A DNA stretch of 64,000 nucleotides from Phoronis australis. Lineage: Eukaryota; Phoronida; Phoronidae. The stretch is from positions 687,799 through 751,798 of the forward strand of contig NMRA01000081.1 in the NCBI GenBank assembly GCA_002633005.1. The letters are read 5' to 3'. Positions 1 through 11,193 of this stretch are shown here, in pieces (position 1 is the first letter of the stretch; every line of letters begins with the position of its first letter). The notes under the pieces are model-generated. The model saw nothing but the letters and a program-made list of their open reading frames with translations, did no database searches and was not told where the DNA came from. A program made the translations under genes and the position numbers.

Positions 1-123
1 CATTGTTTTTGTGATGTTATAACAAAATCCCAATGCTCGTCGTTGACTGACAGAACAATGCGCTGGAATCAAGGCCGGTGACGTCACCAGTTTCGCACGC
101 TTAACGCCCTTTATCGAGAAGCT

Positions 124-232
124 GGACTTAGCCCCGTAAGCAAAGCGTAAGTTGCGTCCGTGGGGTTGCAAGTTCGATCCTGCGCTGAGGCTGATCTCAG
201 AACATCACTTTTCTTGCCCACGTCTTTTTAAT
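124..232 (+). repeat. tRNA-derived SINE-like copy
   Basis: A tRNA-like head has an A-box-like stretch near 129-140 and a B-box match (AGTTCGATCC) at 171-180. The tail TGATCTCAGAA plus a C/T-rich stretch recurs after another B-box at 38653. A shared tRNA-like head with a shared unrelated tail is the usual sign of a SINE rather than a functional tRNA. No cloverleaf pairs well. Confidence 0.5.
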
Positions 233-321
233 TGGCACTATAAAACGTACTTGTGCACGTGTTTGCTATAAAATTATATTTACTGCTGTTCCCACTGTAA
301 TATAACATAGAAATGTGGGTA

Positions 322-422
322 ATGGTCGAATATAACGTGCTAGCAATTTGAGAACCATTTTTCTCCACTGAATAATGGACATCAAACTGGTTCACAAAAC
401 ACGGGTATGTTATATCAGACTA
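322..422 (-). mobile_element. Foldback MITE, copy 1
   Basis: About 100 bp with imperfect inverted arms: ATATAACGTGC with AATTTGAGAACC on the left, and the complementary TGGTTC...GTTATAT on the right. It is a diverged, reverse-oriented relative of the much cleaner hairpin at 34924-35024, including the loop. It has no coding capacity. Confidence 0.65.
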
Positions 423-1091
423 ATGCCCAAATGTGGACCGATCCCGAGGGTGATATCAGGTCACAAAAGCAACAATTATCTCCTGATGTCCACATAACTT
501 GATATGCCCTAGGAATCGCTCTGTATTTGGCTTATTACAAGACAACTGGTGCTTCTCTCCTATGATTTCTTTCGTCTTTTACTGGTACAGCATGTTCTTA
601 CGTGCTTTGGTGCACTGGCATCGTCAGCCCGTTTTGTAGTCACTTCGTGGTTTCTACAATGTCTGACTGGTCAGGTCGAGACGGTGAATAGTGGAATGAA
701 TGAAAAGCAATATTCCATGGCCAGCTTGTTCAATTGTATATCGAAAGTTTTTGTCCTGCGTTTTAGCCAATCAGATGACAGAAGGATTAGTGATCGTGTT
801 ATAATACCCATTATTTTACTAAAAATATAACTTCCATGCATATTTCACCAATTCTACGGCTTTATTATCTGTCGTTGACAAACAAAGTATTCGTCAACTA
901 AGACGTCATTTTCAAATTTTTTTGGAAAAGTTTACCAGAGAAACATTGACAATGCCAAAAAAAAAACAGAAACGAGGACCCCTGAAAATTCTTGAGCAAC
1001 GTTTACCAAACTGTTTAAACATAAATTAATAAAAAATAAGAAATGGTCGAATGTCACCAATGTGTTCACATAGTCCGTTGACTGTTTACAG
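423..1091. other. Non-coding, presumed intron or flank
   Basis: AT-rich sequence upstream of the first Cys-rich exon. One short open frame (549-830) shows no recognisable domain. I see no repeat or RNA gene here. Confidence 0.4.
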
Positions 1092-1193
1092 CATGTACCA
1101 AAACGTGTAAAGGCGGGCGTATTGGACAGGGAGTCTTGGATGAGAGCAACTGTTCGTGCCGATGTGAGTTTGGAAAAGGGCCAAACTGCGATG
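1092..1193 (+). CDS. Internal exon: EGF-like Cys-rich module
   Basis: The exon lies between a TTTACAG acceptor and a GTAAGA donor. It starts with two bases of a split codon and ends with one (phase 1 at both ends, typical of shuffled extracellular modules). It encodes about 33 residues with six cysteines (CTKTCKGG ... NCSCRCEFGKGPNC), spaced C-x3-C-x17-C-x-C-x3-C-x8-C. This resembles the compact EGF-like modules that follow CAP or mucin-type domains in secreted animal proteins. Its junction with the exon at 7285 restores a codon (G+AG) in frame. No start codon or signal peptide is seen, so earlier exons must lie left of the window. It could belong to a separate secreted protein rather than the MYND gene. 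Confidence 0.65.
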
Positions 1194-1737
1194 GTAAGAT
1201 TTGCATCCTGAACTACACTTCTGCGCGCAAACAGACTGAAGCTGGCCTGAGACGTCGCGACTTTTCTTCAGTTTTTTACAATGCAGTTTCAGGAGTACTG
1301 AAGCGAATTAATATTATTTGTTGCAACAAACATAAATTGCAGCGAATTACCTGAGGTCGGTTTAAAGGAACTGTTGAATTTTTCTTGCTTATTACATATT
1401 TGATTGTTGCATGATGTCAGTTTTCAATACTCGAAAACGGTTGTTCTCACTAATTCAGTCCAAAAGGAATAAAAGAGGGCGCAATAGTATGAAATGCCCT
1501 TATATGGTCACCTCGTGGACGTCTCAGTTGAACGTGCTCAACAGCTTCTTATTTAATTTGCACTTTTCATATCTTGTGAAGTTTTGCTTTTCATGCACAA
1601 AAATGGGGACATCTATATATGTGTGTTTCTACATAAAATATGGTAATAAGTGGAAACACCTGTGTCAGTAAAGGATGATCAACCAAGGCTATGTTTGAAA
1701 CAGGGTACATCAAAGACAACAGAGGTGAAAATGCCAG
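1194..1737. other. Intronic sequence, nothing specific
   Basis: Short open frames continue past the donor but have no homology I can recognise. Confidence 0.4.
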
Positions 1738-2010
1738 GGTGGGTCCACCTATATAAATATACGTGGGCCCATCATGATGGGTTACTTTTATTTATATAGA
1801 TGTCCCCATAGCGGTGGGTTCGATCTATATTTATATAAGTGGACCCATCAATGTGGGTCCTTTTATATTTGTATAATTTAGATTGCCCCATCCGGGTGGG
1901 TCCATTGTTTGTACTCACAGAAGCGGTATTCACCTATAGGGGTAAGTCCAGCTGTGTTTATTTAGATAGACCCGCCATGGCGGGATTCATACCCACGATG
2001 GGTCCATCTT
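1738..2010. repeat. Degenerate minisatellite with palindromic units
   Basis: Four to five copies of a ~55-65 bp unit. Each has a palindromic core of the GTGGACCCATC / GATGGGTCC type separated by AT-rich TATTTATATA spacers. Clear cores sit near 1740, 1768, 1848, 1888 and 1995. Each core could form a small hairpin. Confidence 0.6.
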
Positions 2011-2824
2011 TATCATCTCTAAAAAACGCGACACGTTATTAAGTAATGTTTGGATCGGATGAGATAAAACTGGATGCATAAGATTTTACATTGTCACAAA
2101 ATGGAACTCGACTGCTGATTTTGGTTAAAATCGCAAGAAAGATGGCGTTGTGGCGACAACTTTTCAATGTTTTGTTTTGCAGAGCCATAGCTAGGGGATT
2201 TTTTCTGTGGATAGATCATGTCACAGATTATCGGTAATGGGTCATTTGTTTTTCTCAAGAACTCACCGTTCTAGAGTTATTCAAGATTTTCTGATGACTG
2301 CTATCGACCCATTTGATATGCACCATGTGCAGTTCACAGCACGTCTCGTATGTACAACATTCTATTACTCATGTTACTTCTTGTGCTGTATCGTGGTGCC
2401 TCCGCCCTGTGAGGTGAGTTTCCAGATTTCGGAGATCGAAACCTCGGGTTAAGCTTTGACAGCAATAGTAAGGGGAGAAAGTTGGCAAATCAATGTCTAC
2501 GTTCATCGCAAACAGCTTTCAACAAATGTGAAGAAGATGAGTTATTCATGAAATACAACAGGCCCGTAGCCAGCATTGCGCAAGGGGGTGGTTCGAATTT
2601 CTGGAACAGTGTTCCTTTTATGTTTTGCAAAGGTCGACCCGGTATAGTTTTCAGTAAGGCCCTTGACGCAGCTTGATTAGGGGGAAGGGAAATCTGTATA
2701 TATAACGATGACTCTCAGCTCTAGGTTCTGAGATGAGACGGAAATAAGGATTCCGTGATGGTTGCTCGTAAAGATTGGAAGGAAGGAATCAATTAAAAAT
2801 TTATACACCCCATGAAACAGTTTG
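2011..2824. other. Intronic sequence, nothing specific
   Basis: No exon with paired splice sites and recognisable protein, and no clear repeat, was seen. Confidence 0.4.
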
Positions 2825-3044
2825 GACAATATGGTCTTTGGTGGGTGGACCTTTCCCACAGTTGCCGTATAATTCGCAAAATGCGTAGGTCACGCTTGAC
2901 AGTTTAGCAAACTTTGAAAGTTTCCAAATTTTTCAGCAAACTTTTGAGGATTGTCAATGGTTACAGAGTGTTATTTTGTTTTAGAGAAATGGATGGGAAA
3001 GTCACTTTTAGTATCTGTCAATAGGCCAAATCTGGGTATGGTAT
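2825..3044. repeat. Dispersed repeat family R1, copy 1
   Basis: Shares a run of blocks with 3547-3755 and 29760-29985: GGTGGGTGG with CTTTCCCACAG, then a TTGTC..GTTACAGA block, then TATTTTG.TT..AGA.A and TGGATGGGAAAGTC. It is immediately followed by family R2. Confidence 0.6.
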
Positions 3045-3322
3045 CGTATTAAAAATGCAAGAACGTACTTGGTTTTCCGTATTCGTAAGACATGCCGGTT
3101 GTTGCGCATGAAATCAATAGTACCCGGACGTTTTCTTGGGTATAAGTACACCACTCAGCGCATCTAATAACCAAAGTATCGTTTACTTTTGCATGCAAAA
3201 GTATAAAAATTAAACCTTGGTTCGAAATTTTAGATAGTTTCGGTGTAGTGAACCTTCGGAGTAGTGAACCTTCAGAATAGTGGGTTGTTCCCATTTCCAT
3301 CGATGTAAGTAACACGCAAAAA
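3045..3322. repeat. Dispersed repeat family R2, copy 1
   Basis: Collinear with 17990-18262. Shared blocks include ATTCGTAAGACATG, CATCTAATAACC, GGAGTAGTGAACCTTC and GGCTGTTCCCATTTCCA-like endings. The AGTGAACCTTC motif is itself repeated within each copy. Confidence 0.7.
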
Positions 3323-3546
3323 TATAACCAGATAAAATTTCGTCAAGTCATTCTCAAACTAAAAAATTCCCTCCGAGTATATATTTAAAGGAGAATGCCA
3401 CCAAATTTAATTTTTACCGCCTTAATCGGTCTATATCCACATCATCTCGCATACGGTCGAACTTACCTCCCCGAGAGTTTCTCTCACTTGCTAATGCATC
3501 ATTGGTGCCAATCTTGAAAGATAAAGCAGGAAACACCAAAGAATTC

Positions 3547-3755
3547 ATACCCACGATCTCACGAATTAGATGTTACGGTCCTTGATGGGTGGTCTTTTCC
3601 CACAGATGCCGCGTAATTCAATAAAAGCGTAGTAGAATTTGTAAAAGGTTTTCTAATGATTTTCCTCAAAACTTTAGAGGGTTGTCGAGCCGTTACAGAC
3701 TGAGCATTATTTTGCTTCAGCGAACTGGATGGGAAAGTCGTCTTCATTCGTTTGT
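3547..3755. repeat. Dispersed repeat family R1, copy 2
   Basis: Same block order as the copy at 2825: GGGTGGTC with TTTTCCCACAG, GTTGTCG..CGTTACAGA, then GAACTGGATGGGAAAGTC. Orientation is the same. Confidence 0.6.
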
Positions 3756-6117
3756 GTGGCTACAAACTCTGTCCCGCTTAACCTTAGCTTTGTATACCAA
3801 CATATGAAAATGTCGGCAGACTTCAAAATCAATTATTCAAAAGGCAAGTGACGTAATGCAGGAAACTGGACTCAGAGTAAGACCAAAAGCATAGTTGGGT
3901 CTGGTCTGTACACGGTCCCGGAGAAACTTCCCACAATCAAGAATTGCCTTCTGAGATAAGACTGTGCAACCTTCTGATATGCCGATAAATGGACTGTTGC
4001 CTAAAACAAATGTGATTTTTGCTATGCCCCGGTGGCCATCGTCTAAGCTAATTTTTTCGCTCCAGAAGTGATTTTTGACATGATTTTATGTCAGTATTAC
4101 AATGAAAAAGCATCCATAAATTATCTTCAATAGTATAACTACTGAAGTGGCACTACTGGTAAGGCCTGAGAGTATAGCCTTAGTCGGTGAAATTACCTAG
4201 TATCAACCATACATTGGCTGGGTGGTTAACACACGTGTGAATATTCCTTGAGTAGTTGCTCACGTCCCTAAATTAACTGAAGAGATAAAGAATCGTTATT
4301 TTAAACATACATTTTTGAAAGATGAAAATGAAAACAACACAGTGTTCTTTCATGAAACCACGATTCGGTATTGGTTGTCCACACTACTACGTCATTCAGG
4401 ACAGCCAATAATAAACCGGAAGCTAGTACGTCCTGGATCTCAGCGCGATCCAATTTCTCATTCTCAATTCTTTTTTCTAGTCGAAAATGGCGTTTTCAAC
4501 ACACATTATTGGACGTGACACCTTTTCTTCACTCTATCAACAACCGTATGAAAAGAATGGAAAGTTTTGTGTCATTTAATGTGACAAACCTAGAGATGAG
4601 CCCAGAAACGTTATTCACTGCATTGTATTGCTGACCCTTTCACTCCTACAGCAATGCAGAAAAAGGAGCACAAACACAATATTGGCAATTTTCACCCCAA
4701 AACCATTACTTTCCTGCCCATGTGTGACATAAGACAACATTAGACGCTGAAATCAAATTTCTCACAGATTTAGAAAATGTAGTCCAAAACTACTAAGGCA
4801 ACCAAGTAGTTTTTTTGCGATTCTGGTTTATTTGAAGGCTATCAGAAATCGCAGCCGAGTTCTCAATCGCTACTCAGCTATGCACAAATGAAACAGAAGC
4901 CGCCACCTTCAAGACGAGTGCACTTACAGCCAAGCAAAGGTCTTTTTTCATTCCCAAATTTTCACTTTTTTCATTCACTCACAAATACAAACAAACCAGA
5001 TACACTGAACCTACATGCAACGCCTTCTTCAAAGATTGGTGTATCTCGAGAACTTAATTTTTTGGCAGCCTAACTGTTCAGTGCCACCTACATTACGCGT
5101 CTCCGACTCTATCACCAAGGCGTACTGCCCACCATATTGAATCGTCACAACGTGACGAATGTTTCCAAGTGATCGTTCCCCACCCTGGAGTACTTATCTG
5201 TATGTACTTACGCGACATTTTGCTGAAAACAACCACTCTTGAAAGAACCAACAAGACAACCGCATTACAGACAGACATAGAAAATGCAAAAATAACTACT
5301 GTGGCCGAGAAAGGACATGGAAGATTTATTCACACTTCAATGATTATTAAACACATCCCCGCACCCGAGAATCCAAGTAGAACGTATCAAAACAGGTTAT
5401 CACGTCACAAAGATTTCAATAAACGCAATCATAATATATAATATATAATGACTTTGACAAAGTTCAAGTCAAAATCGCCTAATCCTGTGTCGCGATTTAT
5501 CTCCATTCGTAAGAGAAGACACTTTCCAGCGACAGCCACTAAATCCTAATAGTTTACTAGGTTGCTTCTCGTACTGCTATTCTCACATAAATTTCACTGG
5601 CACTGCATCATGGTTATGGTTCAAATTTATAGCTATAATTAGCATATTTTGTGTTTTCACGTTTGGACAGTGAGTGAAAAGGAAGTCCACTGCAGAGTTT
5701 CGTAGAGCGTAAAACATTATCCTGCACCTGATTAACTACCGGTTTCGCCCGGTCAACCTGATAAGCTCTTGATGACGACTTCCGGCTTACAGACCAATCC
5801 ATCCGCGGACCCGGCGAAGTTAATCAAGTGTAGACGATGTCATACACTTGAGGTGAAAAATCTTTTAGAATGTAAATTTTGTTTCAACCTCACAATTCAA
5901 CACCTCATCAATCAATCTCTTCTATGGCCGTCATTTTGCTCAGGCTAGGATACGGCTAAGCTCCCACGCATACCTGTGAAACACTCGCTTTTCAATCGCA
6001 TGATTTTGCGAGGTCTGATCTCCCTCTTTAACATAACAGCAAATGGCATTGACTCTTTCAGGAAGACACATACGGACAGTACAGTCAGGCAATAAGTGAA
6101 TGCAGCGTGTCGCCTAA
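3756..6117. other. Intronic sequence, nothing specific
   Basis: AT-rich with only short, unrecognised open frames and a small AT stretch near 5434-5450. I see no exon or repeat that I can defend. Confidence 0.4.
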
Positions 6118-7049
6118 CCTTGGTGCAAAGCTGTATACTTAATATAAAGCTTTGCGCCAATGTGGGTAAAAAAACTGGCCAAATAAAATCTTACACAAAC
6201 TTTGTGTCATCAGAAACTACACTCTTCCTTGAGTAAACTCAATTATTTACCGTTCTACCGTTATTCTGCTGCTAAAGTTGTGGTGCGATTTTATTCGTCG
6301 GCTTTCGGCGCCATGAAACATTGCGTCACTTATTGGCCAGTTTGTTTTTTCGCCAGTTTGCTCGTCGATTCTTCAATTAACTGACACGAGGTTGCGTACA
6401 TATCATAACAAATTATGGGAGCTGATTTCACTTCATTATAAGGTTTTAGAATTTTGATACCAGCAAACCGAATTTCAGAACAAATTTTGCTGTTGCGATG
6501 CTCTGGTGTCACCATCTCTCAAGGGATGTCCCAAAGAATTTAGGAAATGGTCGAAATTTCACACCGTCCGGGTAGTTCTGCTCGTCATCTCGTCATGAAA
6601 AACAGTACGCTCATAACATGAGCACGCGCATTTTCCTATTTTGCGACATCTCTCGAGAGATGGTGGCAGCTTCACAGCAGCAAAGGTTGATCTAAATTTT
6701 ATTTTACTGGTATTAAAGTACTAAAAACTGAAACCAGTACAGCTAGTTTGTTGTGACATGTACGCAACCTCGTGAAAGAAGAACAGTTGATTGGAGAATT
6801 AGCGAAAAAAGAAACTGGCCAATAGGTGACGCTATATTTCATGGCGCCGGAAGCTGATGTACAACAACGCTCTACAACTTTAGGAGCACAATAATGGTAG
6901 AACGCCAACTTTTCTAACACCAATAGATAATTTAGTTTACTCAAGGCACTTGAGAAGATTTTAATTACACATGTTTTGTGCCATATTTTATGGTGGCCGT
7001 TTTCTGCGCTAAGCTGCCGGTATACTTAGTATACAGCTTTGCACCAAGG
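6118..7049. mobile_element. Foldback / long-TIR element, non-autonomous
   Basis: Arms of roughly 300 bp run as inverted copies. The left end is CCTTGGTGCAAAGCTGTATA at 6118 and the right end is its complement closing with CCAAGG at 7049. Inside, ACTGGCCA, GGCGCCATGAAA and ACGCAACCTCGTG blocks occur at mirrored positions (for example 6303-6315 and 6838-6850). Short open frames on the two strands therefore look like each other, which is an effect of the inverted repeat and not a gene. No transposase is seen. Confidence 0.8.
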
Positions 7050-7284
7050 CTACTCCTCCTGAGCATTGTCACAGGGGTCCGCCTCTTTTTAAAGCATAGA
7101 CAACACGGTGATAGGGTTCGAACGTTTCGGTGACCAAGGTTGCACGAATGCTGTGACGACGGGGTTAGAAAAGCTGTGGAGACCAGGGACAGGTCAAATT
7201 AATTCCCTCAGACTTCTTATTGCTTAGGGCCCTCGGCAATCCTCAATCTGGCACGGAGTGAATAAAACACTTTTGGCATTCCAG
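7050..7284. other. Intronic sequence before the ShK-like exon
   Basis: Nothing recognised other than the acceptor CATTCCAG at its end. Confidence 0.4.
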
Positions 7285-7410
7285 AGGAGTGCAGGAATCC
7301 GTCAAATTACTTGAATTATGACGAATGTGAAAACGTGAGGCCTGAAGAATGCCATGATGACAGTCTACGACCAATATTAGAGGAATTCTGCCCTGAGCAG
7401 TGTCTATGTA
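7285..7410 (+). CDS. Internal exon: ShK-like six-Cys module
   Basis: The exon follows a TTCCAG acceptor and ends at a GTAAGT donor, phase 1 on both sides. It encodes about 41 residues with six cysteines in the order C-x11-C-x6-C-x12-C-x3-C-x-C and a CPEQCLC end. The final C-P-x-x-C-x-C resembles ShKT-type toxin-like modules, which often sit beside EGF and CAP domains in invertebrate extracellular proteins. The spacing is longer than the classical ShKT pattern, so the family name is tentative. The split codon with the exon at 1193 is G+AG (Glu). The outgoing phase matches the exons at 27786 and 31830. Confidence 0.65.
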
Positions 7411-7714
7411 GTAAGTACCAGCGTGTGTTTTCAAAAAGTCATGTTATTATCCAAATCTTTTTTCTTGTGATTTTACGTTTTACTTGGAGGTAGGTTGCAC
7501 CAGTTTTAAGCCCTGAATCAGATCTAGGATATCGTAAAGGGGGGCCCAACATTTTGTCTCGTGAAAAATCGCGCAAAGCTCAGTTGTCGAGGCGGATAGC
7601 GCCGAATGGGGGAAAATTTTGTTTTTTGCCTCTAAAACAAGAATTTTCCTTGATTTCTGAAGTATTATCAAAGAAAAAACCTTGAGAATGTGTAAAAAAT
7701 GGAAAAATTGAAAA
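7411..7714. other. Intronic sequence, nothing specific
   Basis: Follows the donor of the ShK-like exon. No repeat or exon recognised. Confidence 0.4.
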
Positions 7715-7790
7715 GTGCACGGACTCGAACTCGCGACCTATTGGTCAGCGTGCGCGTGTTCTTTCACTGCGCCACCACGTTTCCAACTAA
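7715..7790 (-). repeat. tRNA-like sequence (tRNA pseudogene or SINE head)
   Basis: On the minus strand an A-box-like TGGCGCAGTG and a B-box match AGTTCGAGTCC are spaced as in a tRNA. The acceptor arms pair poorly and there is no convincing anticodon arm, so I read it as a decayed tRNA or SINE head. Confidence 0.4.
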
Positions 7791-10544
7791 GACATGCTAA
7801 GAGACGCTTGTTTATGGTCCACAGCGTTTGCGCGCGAACCTGGTTCTTTTCCTAATTATTTATATTAATTACACGTTTAATATTTGGTGCAACCACTTCG
7901 TAGCAAAAGTTGTTGTGTTTAAAATAGTCTTCAGTTGCCCAAAAGATTAAATCCATTTTTTCGTGTTGGCACTAACCACGCAACTAATTTCTGGTGACCC
8001 CTTCTTATTGATTATTGATGAATTAGCTCAAAATTTTAATAGATTTTAATAGAAGTTAATTTTAAATCATCATTTTTCACCCAAAAAGTGATCAGGTACA
8101 AAATCTTAAAAGCAATAAATGTCTACCTCTTACATGTATGCATTCTAAGACCCTAGCTCCTACAGAGAGGCTCGTTGATGCAGGAACAGAATGTCACCTG
8201 CTAAAGAGGCGACTTGTGTAAGCAAGCAGAAAAAACATCCGGCTATAAATGTAGGGGTAGCTTTTTTGAAATGTTGATTCTTTGTGCAAACGTGCTATTT
8301 TAGGCAATAATCCGCGCATTTCATCCAAAACGAATATTTGATTTAGCGTCACTAAATTTTGTAAAATGGACCTCGTCTTGTTCCTTACTCGGATCAGCAA
8401 TGATTTCTAGTGAAGATTTATTTTTGGTTTAGACCAGGTTCATTACTATTGCACGTCACGGCGTGTTAGTCTCAGGTACGCCAAGGAAACTCCGGGCGAT
8501 TTATTGCAAATAGTTCCTACTAAGAACAAAATCAGAACCCAATGACGTATTTTTGGATGAGCAAAAAAAGAAAGTTAATGATTTTAACACCACAGCATGA
8601 CTTTAAGTATAGTTGCAAAATCTGTAAGATTTTTATTTTGTGCGTGGATTGTCACATTTTCGCTTCTTATTGAGCCCTACTGTCACCCTAAAGAGCCGTA
8701 CTTCGAGTACGAAACTCGAGCGACTTTGCAGACCTCTCTGCTACATGCCTTGGCCCGCTGAAACATCAAAATACTTGCATCTAGACGGCGGATAAGATTA
8801 GTGAACGCACCCTGCGAACAATCAAATAACCTTGTCTTCTAGTTGTAAACTACTGTAGGAGTTGAGCTTAGACTGTGACCGAGTAGTAGCAAGTTCGGTT
8901 GCCGCGCACTGCTCAGGCAGATACGTTAGTATTTCATAAAATATTTAAAGAAATATAACAGTTATTGTTTTGAGAAAGAAAACATCCTTCAGTTATAGGT
9001 TTACACCTCAAATAACTCCCTAGTGTGAAAAACTAGAATGTTAGCATAATCGTTTCAACGAGGGCAGCTTCCTGTGGGAGAAATTAATCCTAACAGATAA
9101 GTTATAACAAAATTTGTGAATAGGCCAAGTGGAAGCATCCGCCAAAAAAGTTTTACCACAATTATAGTATTCTGTGCCTTCTGTCCTTGCGCCAGCCTCC
9201 TGCTGACGAACTTTAACAACTTCTTCCACACATGTGGAAGCTTTCATTTTGTTTAGTTAAGACAATGCCTGCACTGCAAGGACTACTTAAAAGGAATGGC
9301 CTGTGTTCGGAATGTCATTTAGGGACACGCGAAGGGCTGAAGCAGCAGGTGTTGAAAAGTAATTAACTTCGAATGCAATATTGCTTAAAAGAATTTATGC
9401 ATATTTTAATCTCAATTTGCTTCAGGGAGACACCCGCTTACCCAGCAGGTGGCCAGGGGTAGAACCGTGGGCTACAGATATGAGATCGTGTGATCGATGA
9501 GTGCGCATCTCAAAGCCAACAGGAAATTACGTTATACATTGTCAACATCGTGACTACAACGAGTCAAGAATATGCTGTCTACATGCAAATGCATTTACTG
9601 CGCGTGAACCCTTACGTCAGGCATGTACATAGAGCAGTACTGATGTGTATAATAAATGACTTCGCAGCACGACGAAGACTGGATCATTCTGACAACAAAA
9701 AGATAGAAAAGTTACTCAAGGCCTTATCACACCAAGGTAGTTCTCACTACGTTCTCAGCCGGGAATTTGAACTCAACGAGCTGGGGCTGTCTAAGAAATG
9801 TGTTAACGCTGGAAACATTTTTTTGCAATGTGAAAAATAATCCCATGCCCGGAATTACACTCAAGTCAAAGTGTCTAGTGCCCGCCCCTCCCTAATCTGT
9901 TTCCCTCAGTGCGTCCGAGCCCGCTATAAAATCTTAATCAAATTGGCTGGGCCATTCTGAGAACGGGCTTGGTGTGACTGGGTGCCAAAAGACGGAATTA
10001 TCATGGTCGCAGCCATCCGTTTACAACAAGAATTTGTAAGATTTTAAGATACAGTAAACACACGCATTCCACCAAAAATAATTTATGGCTTAGCTAGCTT
10101 CTTACTGTTACGAAGAATAGAAAATATTTCTCGGCTTGAGAAGAATTAGAATTGACAGTTAGATACTACTTCACTGGCAGGCCCATTAAAACTGGGCTTG
10201 TTACTGGAGCGTATAGTTTCAGTCGCTAATGCAATTGACTGTAAGTAAATTCACATGAAAAAAAGATAGAGGGATATATACGCCTGTAAAAAATTGGTGC
10301 TTTTGATACCAGAACAAACTGGGCTCGATTTGACGACCTGCGAATCGCCAATGCGAGGTCAGATTTTCTTTGGCGACAAGTCGCCATGAAGTCGTCAGCG
10401 TTCAAACGTGACCTGGAAGTAAAGACACGGTAATTTCTCAACAAAACCAGCAAGTTCCGACCTTTATGCATGCGCAAACAATGCGTTACGATCATTGCTT
10501 AACGCTGAAGCCAAACAAGGTGAAATAGTCGCTGGAACACCGAG
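7791..10544. other. Intronic or intergenic, one orphan open frame
   Basis: An open frame at 9490-9840 (+, 116 codons, starts only with GTG) shows no domain I know. A weak B-box-like stretch lies inside its end near 9754-9765 on the minus strand. I see no other structure. Confidence 0.3.
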
Positions 10545-10688
10545 AAAAAAAGTCCACTAAAAGGCAGGAACAACCAAAATCGCCGAATGCACAATTCATA
10601 GCTTTGAACGTAGCCCGTGAAACTTAGTAAAAGGTGCACATTCTCAAAAATTCGAGCCCTTCCTTTTTTTAGGCTGGTTGCGCACATC
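10545..10688. repeat. Dispersed repeat family R3, copy 1
   Basis: Collinear with 13376-13505. Shared blocks are AAAGTCCACTAAAA, ACAATTCAT..CT, GAACGTA.CCCGT and a TTTTTAGGCTGG end. Same orientation. Confidence 0.65.
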
Positions 10689-10818
10689 ATTTCCATTGTC
10701 CAACAAGCAAGAACGCATAGGCGCTGTTTTTTTTGTTGAATGCACCGCACCGCCTCACATGGGTTTTCCTGTTAAGGCGAGCTCATTTTATGTTTGGCGT
10801 CGTTGGGAATTCTTCCAG

Positions 10819-11160
10819 CTAGCATTTGACGAGTTGGCATTCTGGTGAGCATCGAGCCCAGGAGTGGTTTATAGCAATCAGGTAAGGCTCGGAGGCATCT
10901 GTGAAAAGAACTAGCTGAACTTGAAGCTTGCTAAACTGACCATTCCGTGACAAAAATGTCGTGTGCCGACTTGACGTATGAAAGCAAACTCCATAACAAC
11001 TCACTCTGTTATTCAGTGATGTTGGCACAAGATCAATCGACTGAAAGCATTGAATTGCTTGGGTGAGAGCTGCATTAACATGATACACCAACTTTTCGTC
11101 TTTCTTTTTCTGGAAATCAGAACTCACACATGAATGTAATGAGAGATTAGCTTTGTGCAA
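10819..11160 (-). other. Orphan open frame
   Basis: A 113-codon open frame on the minus strand, opening with TTG, with no domain, signal peptide or motif that I recognise. It lies between repeat R3 and a small hairpin, so a transposon relic is more likely than a host gene. Confidence 0.15.
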
Positions 11161-11193
11161 CCATAGATTATGTACTATAGTCTATGGTGCAAC
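11155..11193. repeat. Near-perfect 39-bp palindrome
   Basis: The core CCATAGA(T/C)TAT...ATAGTCTATGG is flanked by TGTGCAA and TGCAAC arms. It could form a hairpin with a short loop. It may be the remnant of a foldback element end. Confidence 0.6.

Noticed and set aside
549-830. Possible secreted or membrane protein exon
   Set aside because: Hydrophobic frame without matching splice sites or recognisable domain; common by chance in this composition.
7715-7790. Functional tRNA gene
   Set aside because: A and B boxes are present, but acceptor and anticodon arms do not pair convincingly.
9490-9840. Independent gene of 116 codons
   Set aside because: Only a GTG start, no motif, and a tRNA-like fragment at its 3' part suggests repeat-derived sequence.
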